A DNA stretch of 64,000 bases from a virus, in IMG/VR virus record IMGVR_UViG_3300044692_000034, positions 1-64,000 of that record, one strand, 5' to 3'. The notes under the pieces are model-generated. The model did not search any database. It was not told where the DNA came from and saw nothing but the letters and a program-made list of their open reading frames with translations. The translations under genes were made by a program, and so were the position numbers. Positions 42,633 through 50,252 of the stretch are shown here, in pieces; the first letter of the stretch is position 1; every line of letters begins with the position of its first letter.

Positions 42633-43003
42633 GCTTCCTCTCCTGTGATCTGCCGCCACCATGCGACAGCTTGAACCCGGTTTCTGACCCCAATGCGCGG
42701 ATAGATCTGCGCAAGGTGATACTTCACTGCCTGCTCTGTCGTCGACAACCGCGCCGCTATCTCAGAGTTCGTGAACCCTTCGGCGAGCAGTGTCACGACC
42801 TCTGCTTCGGTGCGCGAGAGCCCGTGACTAACGTCACGGCGCGTCCCCTCGTCCGGCGTGAACTCGTACGCCTCCCGGTTGTAGACGACCGTCTCAACCG
42901 TCTGCGAGCCGCACTGATGGCAATACGGTGTCTCGCGCTGCAACCTGCAAGCCCGGCACACACGGATTTTGACGCCCTTTGGCCATAGCGGTACGCCGCT
43001 CAT
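42629..43003 (-). CDS. LuxR-type HTH protein with zinc ribbon
   Basis: 124 residues. ATG 43003 overlaps the terminase stop (ATGA). CRACRLQRETPYCHQCGSQT forms an N-terminal zinc ribbon. The C-terminal half, LSRTEAEVVTLLAEGFTNSE then IAARLSTTEQAVKYHLAQIY, is the LuxR/FixJ four-helix DNA-binding domain with its conserved E-V-L-x-L-x-A-x-G-x-S/T-N-x-E-I-A pattern. It may regulate transcription or act as a DNA-recognising partner of the terminase it follows. Confidence 0.85.
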   Translation of the reverse strand: MSGVPLWPKGVKIRVCRACRLQRETPYCHQCGSQTVETVVYNREAYEFTPDEGTRRDVSHGLSRTEAEVVTLLAEGFTNSEIAARLSTTEQAVKYHLAQIYPRIGVRNRVQAVAWWRQITGEEA

Positions 43004-44652
43004 CGGCCCACCACCGCAACCATCGGCACCTTCGGCTCGACCATTAGGTCGGCGCCGCCGACGCAGTTGGCCATACCAAGCGCCGTCAGGCCGTCAATGA
43101 CGCGCACCTCTTGCAAGGCCGCCGAACGGCTCGTCGCCGGCCGGTCGAACCTGTACTTGTCTCCCGGCAGCTTCCGTGCTATCGCATTCATGATGTGCGA
43201 GCGGAGAGCACCATGAATCTCCTCCCTCTCTCCTGTCGTTCCGTCAACGACGATGTCGGGAACGCGGCACCAGCGAAGCCACCTCTCCACCACATCGCTG
43301 TCAGGTGCCGCGCCGCCACGCAACGCCTGCATGAACGCGTCGTAGTCCTGCTGCGCGTTCGCGTTCCCTTGAGACCGATCAACGACGTCGCAGCCGATCT
43401 CTTCCTCAAGCCAAAGCATCGTGTCTTCGGCTTTGGTGGTGTCCATCACGACCATCTTGATGGGGTTGCGTGCGTGGATCGCCAAGAAGGCGTCACGCAC
43501 GTGCACAGGGCTGAGCGTTGTGCCATCGCGCGGCGGCTCAAGGATCCATGCCTGCCCGATGAGACGCAGCTTGCGGTGCGGGATCCACAGCGGCACGAGC
43601 GCCGTCGTGTCGAGGCTCCATGCGAAGTCGGCACCGACGATGATGGGCACACCCTTCGGCAGGATGCCTTCGGGGGCTTCTTCGAGTTGCCCCGCCTCCA
43701 GCACGGCGTCATCCCAGTCGGCTTCGTTGACGGCTGCGCTACTCGACCGCGCCGGGATGTTGCACGTGAGCCGCAGCCACCCCTCGCCGTAATCGAGCGT
43801 CGGGCTCGCGCGCTTGCGCCGTAGGCTCTCCTCCGTGATCTTGGCGAGCGGGTTCGCCTGCTTCACGATGGAGATGTCTTCGACGAGTCGGCGGTCTGGG
43901 ACGGCGTACTCGTGCAGGACGCTCGTGTCCGTCTCGTAGCGGCCGAAACACACGCCGCGCTTGGTGCTCTTCGTCGCGTGCTGCCGCAGCGAGTCGCGTG
44001 ACTTCTCAAAGTCGCTGCCCGGCTCACCGGACGTCGAGATCATGACGATGCTCGCGCCGCGCTTCTCACACTTGCCCTTCCACAGCCGATACAGGCCAAG
44101 GTCGCGGTGCCGGTGCCCCTCGTCGATGACCGGCAGTGTGGGGATGACGCCGTCTGCTGTGTCCTTGTCGGCGGCGTACACCTTGAGGCCCTGCCCGCCG
44201 TTGAACCGGTGCTTGATGAGCCGTGTGCCCTTGATCTCGTACGGGCCGTCGCACGAGCCGCGCTCACCTGGCAGAGCGTTCTCATCGGGTACGGTCGGGC
44301 CGTCCTTCATGTACAGCAGGCCCGGTGTGCGCTCAATGAACCCCTTCGCCTGTGTGAACAGGATCTCCGCCTGGTCGCGAGACGCGGCGCCGATAGGCAC
44401 CCACGGCTCGTTCGTGACCTCCAGGTGGTAGAGACAGATCTCCGCGATGAACGTTGTCTTGGAGTTGCCCTCCGGGACGATCAGCCAGCACTCTTCGTAG
44501 CCGTGAAGGACGTCTGCCATGAAGTCGAGCTGCCACCGCTCCGGCGGATGCCTCTTCCCGTCCTCGAAGACCAGCTCAGACGCCCAGCGCTTGAAGTGCG
44601 CGAGCGTGCCGGGCTGGCCCTGGACCTGCCCTGGCCACTCATGCCACGCCAT
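43000..44652 (-). CDS. terL: terminase large subunit
   Basis: 550 residues from ATG 44652, overlapping the previous gene. ATPase: the Walker A variant CWLIVPEGNSKTTFIAEI (about residues 54-71) and Walker B LPVIDEGHRH (about 175). Nuclease: acidic motifs VIVGADFAWSLDTTALVP and MVVMDTTKAEDTMLWLEEE match the RNase H-like fold. These two domains make the motor that packages DNA into proheads and cuts concatemers. The length is normal. The small subunit is not identified. The short gene 44639-44833 just upstream is a weak candidate. Confidence 0.93.
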   Translation of the reverse strand: MAWHEWPGQVQGQPGTLAHFKRWASELVFEDGKRHPPERWQLDFMADVLHGYEECWLIVPEGNSKTTFIAEICLYHLEVTNEPWVPIGAASRDQAEILFTQAKGFIERTPGLLYMKDGPTVPDENALPGERGSCDGPYEIKGTRLIKHRFNGGQGLKVYAADKDTADGVIPTLPVIDEGHRHRDLGLYRLWKGKCEKRGASIVMISTSGEPGSDFEKSRDSLRQHATKSTKRGVCFGRYETDTSVLHEYAVPDRRLVEDISIVKQANPLAKITEESLRRKRASPTLDYGEGWLRLTCNIPARSSSAAVNEADWDDAVLEAGQLEEAPEGILPKGVPIIVGADFAWSLDTTALVPLWIPHRKLRLIGQAWILEPPRDGTTLSPVHVRDAFLAIHARNPIKMVVMDTTKAEDTMLWLEEEIGCDVVDRSQGNANAQQDYDAFMQALRGGAAPDSDVVERWLRWCRVPDIVVDGTTGEREEIHGALRSHIMNAIARKLPGDKYRFDRPATSRSAALQEVRVIDGLTALGMANCVGGADLMVEPKVPMVAVVGR

Positions 44653-44833
44653 CGCGCCCCTCTAGGAACCTGCGTACGTCTTCCTGCTCAGCAGCCTTGA
44701 GGGCTTCGTAGGCTTCTGGTTTGAGGAGCTTGTGCGCCGCAGCGTCGATCTTCTCGCTGGCTCGCCGTAGCGACTCGACCATCTCCTCGTCGAAGAGGGA
44801 GATCGTGTGTACGACGTGCGGCTCCTCGCTCAT
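44639..44833 (-). CDS. 64-residue helical protein
   Basis: ATG 44833 overlaps the stop of the Ntn-hydrolase gene. Helical and acidic (LFDEEMVESLRRASEKIDAA, YEALKAAEQEDVRRFLEG). Its place in front of terL raises the idea of a terminase accessory, but it is much shorter than known small subunits. Confidence 0.7.
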   Translation of the reverse strand: MSEEPHVVHTISLFDEEMVESLRRASEKIDAAAHKLLKPEAYEALKAAEQEDVRRFLEGRDGVA

Positions 44834-45429
44834 CGTGACCGCTCAGTGGTGATCAGCGTGAACGGCTCCCGGACGCCGGCGCCGTGGTGCTGCGCCGCGT
44901 CGAGCGCGTACGGCAGGTGAGCAGGGTCCGGCCCGTTGAGGCGTGCGCCGAGCGCGTGCAGGGCGCCGAGCGCGTGGTATGCCCCTGACCCGACGGCGTT
45001 GTACCCGTAGGAGGTGCGGCACACATGGAAGTCGCTGTCGACGGAGAACAGGTAGCCGGCGACGCCGACGAGCCATGTCCCGCCCGTCTCCGTCCCATTC
45101 TCGACCTTCGTGTAACCGTGCTCCTTGAGTGCCTGCCTGACCTTCGGGACGTACTTGGTGACCATCCACCGGAGCCACCACTCGTCCGCGTCATCGGGGT
45201 CCCATTCGGTGTCGTCGTCTTGCGGGTTCGGGGGCTCGGCGTGGTACCTGAGGATTTGCAGCATCCGGTAGCTGCTCGTCCCACCGATGACGAAGTTGTA
45301 GTCGGGGCCTTCGTAGACCCATGCCTTGGCGTCGAGCCGCACTCCCGCGTTGCAGAAGTCAGCTGCACCGAAGGAGTCGAAGCCGATGATGGTCTCGCCT
45401 TCGTACTCCATGCCGACGACGCATGTCAT
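44830..45429 (-). CDS. proteasome-beta/HslV-like Ntn hydrolase
   Basis: 199 residues. ATG 45429 overlaps the previous stop (ATGA). It begins MTCVVGMEYEGETIIGFDS. If Met is removed, Thr1 is the nucleophile, Asp falls at position 17 and a Lys near 34, the catalytic triad positions of proteasome beta and HslV subunits (Thr1, Asp17, Lys33). The start is thus fixed by function. The following strands (NFVIGGTSSYRMLQIL, TWLVGVAGYLFSVDSDF) fit the four-layer fold. The partner ATPase is not in the window. The function may be proteolysis or amide hydrolysis. Confidence 0.82.
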   Translation of the reverse strand: MTCVVGMEYEGETIIGFDSFGAADFCNAGVRLDAKAWVYEGPDYNFVIGGTSSYRMLQILRYHAEPPNPQDDDTEWDPDDADEWWLRWMVTKYVPKVRQALKEHGYTKVENGTETGGTWLVGVAGYLFSVDSDFHVCRTSYGYNAVGSGAYHALGALHALGARLNGPDPAHLPYALDAAQHHGAGVREPFTLITTERSR

Positions 45430-45638
45430 CGGCGGCTCCCGGCTGCGCGGGGGCGTGGCCGCACACGGTTGGTGCGGGGGGCGTCGGCCTCGTCTCTCTC
45501 CTCCATGAGGCCATCCGCAATGAGCTGGTTCTCGACCGCTCGCGTGAGGTACGTATTGAGGCCAATGTCGCCGCGTGCCTGGTCGACCAACCTTTTGGTC
45601 TCGTTGTCCAGTCGAAGCGGAACCCGCTCAAGGGCCAT
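45426..45638 (-). CDS. ribbon-helix-helix (Arc/CopG-like) protein
   Basis: 70 residues. ATG 45638 has AAGGACGG upstream and starts the operon. ERVPLRLDNETKRLVDQARG then GLNTYLTRAVENQLIADG has the strand-helix-helix pattern of Arc/CopG DNA-binding dimers. A basic Pro/Arg tail follows. It may autoregulate the terminase/Ntn-hydrolase operon from the promoter at 45721-45749. Confidence 0.75.
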   Translation of the reverse strand: MALERVPLRLDNETKRLVDQARGDIGLNTYLTRAVENQLIADGLMEERDEADAPRTNRVRPRPRAAGSRR

Positions 45639-45720
45639 CTATGTCCGTCCTTGGGTTGTTGACGTAACTTCCGTCTCGACCCGACGGACCGTGCTAGAGG
45701 CCACCCTCCTCTATGAGCGC

Positions 45721-45749
45721 ATCATAGGGATGGCACCATTAGGCGCCAA
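45721..45749 (-). promoter_or_regulatory. promoter of the 45638 operon
   Basis: The boxes are -35 TTGGCG (45744-45749), a 17-bp spacer and -10 TATGAT (45721-45726), close to the bacterial housekeeping consensus. The predicted leader is about 75 nt and begins CGCTCATAGAG. It differs from the leaderless family. Confidence 0.6.
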
Positions 45750-45770
45750 GTGGCACATCCGTTTAGGCCG

Positions 45771-45974
45771 CTAGCCGCTAGTTTCCTGTGCGTAGCTGCT
45801 GATGCTGGACTCAACCGGCATCTTGAACGACCCAGAGCACGGCACCACGTGGTTTAGAGGGTCCAATCGTTGGTGCGCTGTCATGCGCGGCTCGTCGTTG
45901 ACAAGCTCAAGTTCGCGGCGAGAACCGCACGTAACGCAGTCGCCCCACAGCGGCGGATGACCATAGACGGTCAA
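45771..45974 (-). CDS. 67-residue protein, TTG start
   Basis: The only start that fits is TTG 45974, overlapping the previous TGA (TTGA). DCVTCGSRRELEL and a later CSGS could bind zinc. No family is recognised. It is the last gene before the 45.7 kb promoter. Confidence 0.6.
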   Translation of the reverse strand: MTVYGHPPLWGDCVTCGSRRELELVNDEPRMTAHQRLDPLNHVVPCSGSFKMPVESSISSYAQETSG

Positions 45975-46486
45975 TTACGTAGCCGGCCGGTGAGTACAGG
46001 CTTTGCACGAGGGGGCCGCTCCCGTGGCGGGTCAGGTTTGCGCGGAGAGGGTGGCGGCGAACCTGCGTCCGAAGGGGGGTCCTCCTCCGGAGCCGCCACG
46101 GGAGCAGTACTGCCCCCTACCCGCTTCTTGCGCTCCGCAACTGGCTTCGCACGCACCGGTTTCTCCGTAGCAGTAGGCGCCTCCACGGCGCGTCCCCGGC
46201 GCAGCCCGCGTGCCATGCCGACGTACATGGACTGCGGCAGCTCGGGCTCAGGGTCTGCCGGCTCGGGTGGGAGGTCCGGCACCACCGTAAGTACGCGCCC
46301 ATCCTCCCCGGCAAACGTCTTCTTGATGCCCAGCCGGATGAGCTGACGGTCCATGAGCATCTTGGACCACGGGTCACCTTCGAGGATCAGCTCTATGAAC
46401 CTTGTGCGCGAGACGTCGCCGCGAGCCGCCTCAAGCGCTTCGTGCAGGTCGTGCTCAAGCTTGATGTTGACCGCGATCTTCGGCAC
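45971..46486 (-). CDS. ribbon-helix-helix protein with disordered basic tail
   Basis: 171 residues from GTG 46486. IAVNIKLEHDLHEALEAARG then VSRTRFIELILEGDPWSKML resembles an Arc/CopG strand-helix-helix. From residue about 90 the chain is Pro/Arg/Ala-rich and probably disordered. DNA binding is inferred. It overlaps the previous gene by 32 nt. Confidence 0.65.
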   Translation of the reverse strand: MPKIAVNIKLEHDLHEALEAARGDVSRTRFIELILEGDPWSKMLMDRQLIRLGIKKTFAGEDGRVLTVVPDLPPEPADPEPELPQSMYVGMARGLRRGRAVEAPTATEKPVRAKPVAERKKRVGGSTAPVAAPEEDPPSDAGSPPPSPRKPDPPRERPPRAKPVLTGRLRN

Positions 46487-46688
46487 ACCCGGAGGGTAGC
46501 CACATCAAGGACCATCCGCGACCCTCCACGTACCGCCTGACCTTAGACGGGTGCCAGCCGATCATGTACTTGATGATCGGAGCGGCGTTGACTACGACGT
46601 CTCGCTGTACGACGGCGCCCGCCACGAACCCTCTCTTGCCTCCGGAGTCGACCCGGATGATTCCGTTGAGGGTTCCCGGCGAGTGCAT
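46455..46688 (-). CDS. 77-residue protein
   Basis: ATG 46688, 20 nt after the NADAR stop, with GGGTCGAG upstream. Beta-rich first half (GIIRVDSGGKRGFVAGAVVQ) and a Trp/Arg-rich second half (KVRRYVEGRGWSLMWL). No family is recognised. The overlap with the next gene makes the 3' end less certain. Confidence 0.6.
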   Translation of the reverse strand: MHSPGTLNGIIRVDSGGKRGFVAGAVVQRDVVVNAAPIIKYMIGWHPSKVRRYVEGRGWSLMWLPSGCAEDRGQHQA

Positions 46689-46707
46689 CTCGACCCAGAT
46701 GCCTCGC

Positions 46708-47379
46708 CTACGACAAGTCGGCGACGGCTGGTCCACAGTCGATGCTTGCGCGGCGGTGCATGAGGAGCCGGCCGAGCCAGTTCTCGCCCCACAGCTCTTC
46801 GACGCCACCGTCCTCCTTGTCGCGACGTCCCCAGCACTTGCCCGGCGGCCGGCGAGCCCACCCGCCCGGCGGCTTGGTGACCCAGATGGCTCCCCACCTG
46901 ACGTCGCCCCAGGTGTTGCCCTCGACGAGCATCCTGTACCCGGTCTTGACCAGATTCTCACGCAGTGTGGCGTCCATGAACTTTTGGCACAAGAGCCATG
47001 CCATGCCCCACTGAGCGAAGCCACGATCCCAATCGGGTTGGAGGTCGTCGACGATGCCGCCCTTGGCTGACGGCTTGCCGAGCTTCTTGGACGCCCCGGC
47101 GGAGTCGGCCGCGAGGACCTGGAGAGCGACCTCAAGCTTGCTCGTCTTGAACGCTTGGAACGGTCGCTCGTTGCCGTTGACGATCAGAGTGTTGCCGACG
47201 ACGCGGACGTTGTAGAGCGCGGCCATGTCCTTGACCGCGTCCATGTCGCCTTGCAGCCATGTCACGTTCGAGAGGAAGCCATTCTCGGCACCGATGCGTA
47301 GCGCGATCAGGTGCCCATCGAAGAAGTTGCTCGCCCACGACATGTTGTCGCGGAACTCGTAGATCGGGCCGGCGGCCAT
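46708..47379 (-). CDS. NADAR-family N-glycosidase (YbiA-like)
   Basis: 223 residues. ATG 47379 overlaps the previous stop, and the long upstream frame is spurious. GPIYEFRDNMSWASNFF opens the fold. ERPFQAFKTSKLEVAL matches the E-x-x-F-Q-x-x-K region. DWDRGFAQWGMAWLLCQKFM, LVEGNTWGDVRWGAIWV and GENWLGRLLMHRR are the hallmark C-terminal blocks. NADAR proteins cleave N-glycosidic bonds, and some remove ADP-ribose from guanine, reversing DarT-type toxins. In a phage this suggests anti-defence, which is inference. A stretch after residue 25 (VTWLQGDMDAVKDM) looks inserted. Confidence 0.85.
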   Translation of the reverse strand: MAAGPIYEFRDNMSWASNFFDGHLIALRIGAENGFLSNVTWLQGDMDAVKDMAALYNVRVVGNTLIVNGNERPFQAFKTSKLEVALQVLAADSAGASKKLGKPSAKGGIVDDLQPDWDRGFAQWGMAWLLCQKFMDATLRENLVKTGYRMLVEGNTWGDVRWGAIWVTKPPGGWARRPPGKCWGRRDKEDGGVEELWGENWLGRLLMHRRASIDCGPAVADLS

Positions 47380-47672
47380 CAGGAGAACTCCACTCGCAGC
47401 GACTCCGGTGTGGTCGCGTACAGCGGCACGAGAACGCCGTAGTCCGCAAGATGCCCGTCCTCGAAGACGACATGCACGTACGTGGCCACCTCCGTTCCGA
47501 TGACCACCTTGCGCCGCTCGATCGAATGCACGTACCCAAAGGCGTCGCCGGTGCCGCTGACGCCAACCACGCGCACCGGCTCGTGGTCGAGCATCCGCTT
47601 CAAGGCCAGCTCCTCGCGCGTGAACGTCTTGGTGTAGGTCACTGAACCCCTTCCGTCGTGTATGTACGTCAT
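47379..47672 (-). CDS. 97-residue protein
   Basis: ATG 47672 overlaps the previous stop region. Beta-rich (RGSVTYTKTFTREELAL, VVIGTEVATYVHVVFEDG). It lies directly in front of the NADAR gene in the same coupled chain and could be a partner. No family is recognised. Confidence 0.75.
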   Translation of the reverse strand: MTYIHDGRGSVTYTKTFTREELALKRMLDHEPVRVVGVSGTGDAFGYVHSIERRKVVIGTEVATYVHVVFEDGHLADYGVLVPLYATTPESLRVEFS

Positions 47673-48100
47673 GCGACTCCCTCGCGGCGCCACGCCGGGA
47701 ACGGAATCTCGTCCTCGTACCGCCACCACCGGTACCTGAACCCACGGAACCCCTTGACGATCGCGAGCCCTGCCGGGTGGCTCGTGCCCGCCGGCCCCGG
47801 GAGCGTGCACGCCACGGCCCCGCCGCGCCGCACAAGCGCGTAACCGCGCCCGTCACCACCAAAGCGCGTGCTGTACGGCTCCACCTCGACAAGCGGTGCG
47901 TAGCCGCGTAGATGCCCGTGCGCAACGACATACACGCGGTCACCGGGGACGATGTCCGGCCTGCGCTTGCCGATGTTGAAGCCGTATTCGAACTCGCCTT
48001 CCCATTCGACTGGCTCCCGGCATGCGTTGTCTGCCGCAAGGTCACCCTCGCACAGCCACTCCGACCACAACTCCTTCGGGACCGTTACGACGACGTCCAC
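47669..48100 (-). CDS. 143-residue protein, possible PUA-like fold
   Basis: GTG 48100 has AAGGAGG 5 nt upstream. VPKELWSEWLCEGD, then VPGDRVYVVAHGHLRGYAPL, then GRGYALVRRGGAVACTLP and GFRGFRYRWW give a strand-rich domain. The layout resembles PUA/ASCH/EVE-type folds that read modified nucleotides, but no signature is decisive. Confidence 0.65.
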   Translation of the reverse strand: MDVVVTVPKELWSEWLCEGDLAADNACREPVEWEGEFEYGFNIGKRRPDIVPGDRVYVVAHGHLRGYAPLVEVEPYSTRFGGDGRGYALVRRGGAVACTLPGPAGTSHPAGLAIVKGFRGFRYRWWRYEDEIPFPAWRREGVA

Positions 48101-48306
48101 GCGTCCTCCTTGAGCACGCCCACGAGCGGCGTGCCCGTGCGCCACTCGCGCGGCGGCGTCTGCTTGAGCGAGTTCCAGAAAGCTTCGAACGCTCGGCGGA
48201 GTTCGAGGCGGGTGGCGTGGTAGCCAGCCGTCCAGAGCCACATCCGCCTGTACCAGCCGTCACTGAGCGCGTCGATGTCCGCTTGCGTCGCGTTCATGTT
48301 CGCCAT
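48085..48306 (-). CDS. 73-residue helical protein
   Basis: ATG 48306 has GAGAGG 6 nt upstream. Aromatic and helical (WYRRMWLWTAGYHATRLEL, FEAFWNSLKQ). No family is recognised. Confidence 0.7.
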   Translation of the reverse strand: MANMNATQADIDALSDGWYRRMWLWTAGYHATRLELRRAFEAFWNSLKQTPPREWRTGTPLVGVLKEDAWTSS

Positions 48307-48307
48307 C

Positions 48308-48553
48308 TCAATCCTCTCGCGGTTCCGTGGTGCCCCAGTGACGCGGCCGGGACGTAGCCGTCAAAGCTTCGTCGATTTCTTCGTGTACGCGTGCGTCTCT
48401 CTCGCCGTTGAGCTTGTCGCGCTCGGCACGACGAACGTCCTCCGTGTACTTCTTGAGCAGCGTGAGAATCGGTTCGCCACTAGCAGACTTCGCCACAATC
48501 GTCGCCCGAAAGAACGCGAGATGCGCCTCATGAAATCCCTGCGAGTCGGTCAC
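48308..48553 (-). CDS. 81-residue helical protein
   Basis: GTG 48553 overlaps the previous TGA with GGGAGAGG upstream. Charged helices (GEPILTLLKKYTEDVRRAER, RVHEEIDEALTA). No family is recognised. Confidence 0.75.
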   Translation of the reverse strand: MTDSQGFHEAHLAFFRATIVAKSASGEPILTLLKKYTEDVRRAERDKLNGERDARVHEEIDEALTATSRPRHWGTTEPRED

Positions 48554-48774
48554 GGCCTCTCCCATCCTGCTTGGAATGCGTACCGGCACATCGGCTCCCC
48601 CCACCGGCACGACTCCCAGAACGTCTTCCCGGCACGAGCTGCTTCCTGCCCAGCCCCATACAACGCCGGGTACCGCGACTTCAGCATCACCGCATCCATC
48701 TCTGGTACGCGCTCCGTCGGGCCACGTCGGACCGGCTCAGGCACATCCTCGAAAGATGACGGTTGGTGGGGCAC
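48550..48774 (-). CDS. 74-residue protein
   Basis: GTG 48774 reads MPHQPSSFEDVPE, recalling the leaderless genes, and TAGCCT lies 9 nt upstream, but the -35 region is poor. Tyr/Ala/Trp-rich helix in the second half (YPALYGAGQEAARAGKTFW). No family is recognised. Confidence 0.65.
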   Translation of the reverse strand: MPHQPSSFEDVPEPVRRGPTERVPEMDAVMLKSRYPALYGAGQEAARAGKTFWESCRWGEPMCRYAFQAGWERP

Positions 48775-48786
48775 GAGAGCAGCAGG

Positions 48787-49188
48787 CTACCGGCTGTATG
48801 GCCACCGCGCTACGTCGAGACGTTCCCACTCGTTGTGGCTCGACTTCAGCGACGCGAACAACCTCACCTTGTCAAGGTCCTGCACCACCTTGAACGCTGC
48901 GTTCTCCCAGCGTTGCAGCAGCCGCCCATGCCCAGCGATGGGCTTGCCGTGTGCGCCGCTCAGCGGGTAGACGTCCCACACGAACCGCATGGTGTCGAGG
49001 TCGTCGGTGGAGTAGGGCGCGTACCCGCACCACACGAGCACACCAATCGCGTCAGGGTCGATCCACGGGATGCTCGTTTCGACGACGAGGTCACCGGGCT
49101 CGGGTGGATCGAGATCGCCGGCCTGTTCGTCGGCATACACGACCTCGCGGGCCGTCTCCACCACGAGCATGAGTTCGTCACGCGTCAC
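48787..49188 (-). CDS. 133-residue protein
   Basis: GTG 49188 overlaps the previous TGA. Acidic N-terminal helix (TRDELMLVVETAREVVYADE), strands with Trp (AIGVLVWCGYAPYS), helical end. No family is recognised. Confidence 0.75.
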   Translation of the reverse strand: MTRDELMLVVETAREVVYADEQAGDLDPPEPGDLVVETSIPWIDPDAIGVLVWCGYAPYSTDDLDTMRFVWDVYPLSGAHGKPIAGHGRLLQRWENAAFKVVQDLDKVRLFASLKSSHNEWERLDVARWPYSR

Positions 49189-49409
49189 CGTGGATCGAAC
49201 TTCCTTCCCATGCCACGGGTTGGGACGACCTCGATCGTGCTCGGCTCGACGTCTTCGATCTCCACCCATGCACGATGGACGGAGACCGGGCCGCCGTACT
49301 CCTGCGCGCTTGCGATGACATCCACAGCGGCGGCGAGGGCCTTAGCGTTCAGCTCGTGGTTGTCGTTGTCGGTTGCGATCTTTAGGACCGCCATGCGCTG
49401 CGGCCCCAT
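49185..49409 (-). CDS. 74-residue protein
   Basis: ATG 49409 overlaps the previous stop (TGATG). VLKIATDNDNHELNAKALAA then a strand-rich C-terminal half. No family is recognised. Confidence 0.75.
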   Translation of the reverse strand: MGPQRMAVLKIATDNDNHELNAKALAAAVDVIASAQEYGGPVSVHRAWVEIEDVEPSTIEVVPTRGMGRKFDPR

Positions 49410-49798
49410 CAGATGACGCAGACGGACTCGAACTTGCCCTTGCCGCCGTCCGGATTCACGAACACGAGCCCGTGGCAGCGGAGCACACCGTCACGCCCGT
49501 TGACCTTGGACTGCCACGAACATTGCGCGCCACCATCGGACGTCTGCGCGCACCCGTTGATCCTCCACATCATCGCCCACGGCTCATGGTGCTTCGGGCC
49601 ACGGCCGTGAGCGTGGTACTTGTGGCCCCACTGCCTGACGTGCCAGCCGACCTGCTGCTCCGCCTTGTCCATGGCGACGCTCAGGTCGACAACCGGCGGT
49701 TGTGTCTGCGCGAGCGCCGACGAGACGAGCACGCCGCCGGCGACGATGATCATGGCGATCGTGAGGTAGAACACGATCCTTGCCTTCGTACGATTCAT
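49409..49798 (-). CDS. 129-residue secreted or anchored protein
   Basis: ATG 49798 overlaps the previous stop (ATGA), with AAGGG upstream. A signal-like helix (FYLTIAMIIVAGGVLVSSAL) ends near AQTQ. The mature part is His/Trp-rich (WHVRQWGHKYHAHGRG) with four Cys. Probably extracytoplasmic. No family is recognised. Confidence 0.75.
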   Translation of the reverse strand: MNRTKARIVFYLTIAMIIVAGGVLVSSALAQTQPPVVDLSVAMDKAEQQVGWHVRQWGHKYHAHGRGPKHHEPWAMMWRINGCAQTSDGGAQCSWQSKVNGRDGVLRCHGLVFVNPDGGKGKFESVCVI

Positions 49799-50025
49799 GC
49801 TGCTGCCCTTCGTGCGTTGATCCTGGCCTCCAAGTTGCGGCCGCATGGTACGCAGACCGCATAGAAGGTCCCCTCTTCTTCGTCGACGACGATCCTGTGT
49901 GTAGCGACGATTCCGTAGCGACCGACCCAGTCGCACGGCTCGCATGTCACGGTAGGCCCATCGAGTGGTTCGATGTACGGGCCTTCTCGCGGGAACTGGT
50001 CAGGGTCTTCGTCGCCGAACACCAT
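49795..50025 (-). CDS. 76-residue protein with two CxxC pairs
   Basis: ATG 50025 overlaps the previous TGA (TGATG). TCEPCDWVGRYG and CVPCGRNLEARINARRAA form a zinc ribbon with a basic tail. No family is recognised. Confidence 0.75.
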   Translation of the reverse strand: MVFGDEDPDQFPREGPYIEPLDGPTVTCEPCDWVGRYGIVATHRIVVDEEEGTFYAVCVPCGRNLEARINARRAAA

Positions 50026-50252
50026 CAGACGGTGTACTCCTGTATCCGCGCCTGCATCGCATTGACCTGCTGCTGCCACCAGTCGAGGTCCTCTCCGGCT
50101 TCGAGTACCGTGAGGATCGTCTCCTTCACGTACGCTGCGACGTGGTCGGCACCGTACAGGCACACAGCCGTGACAAAGAACGCGTCGTCCGTCACGAGCC
50201 TGCGCGAAATCTCAAGCCTGCGTTCGTCTTCTGTTAGCTGCGGCTCGCTCAT
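50025..50252 (-). CDS. 75-residue helical protein
   Basis: ATG 50252 overlaps the previous stop (ATGA). Entirely helical (EDERRLEISRRLVTDDAFFV, DLDWWQQQVNAMQARIQEY). No family is recognised. Confidence 0.75.
   Translation of the reverse strand: MSEPQLTEDERRLEISRRLVTDDAFFVTAVCLYGADHVAAYVKETILTVLEAGEDLDWWQQQVNAMQARIQEYTV

Noticed and set aside
44639-44833. Small terminase subunit
   Set aside because: Position suggests it, but 64 residues are too few and no DNA-binding helix-turn-helix is visible.
45771-45974. Upstream ATG/GTG start for the 67-residue gene
   Set aside because: None exists in frame without entering the previous gene deeply. The TTGA overlap is the simplest start.
46708-48045. 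Long version of the NADAR frame (445 codons)
   Set aside because: The N-terminal half is Arg/Ser-rich noise lying over three other genes. ATG 47379 matches the NADAR domain start and the overlap rule.
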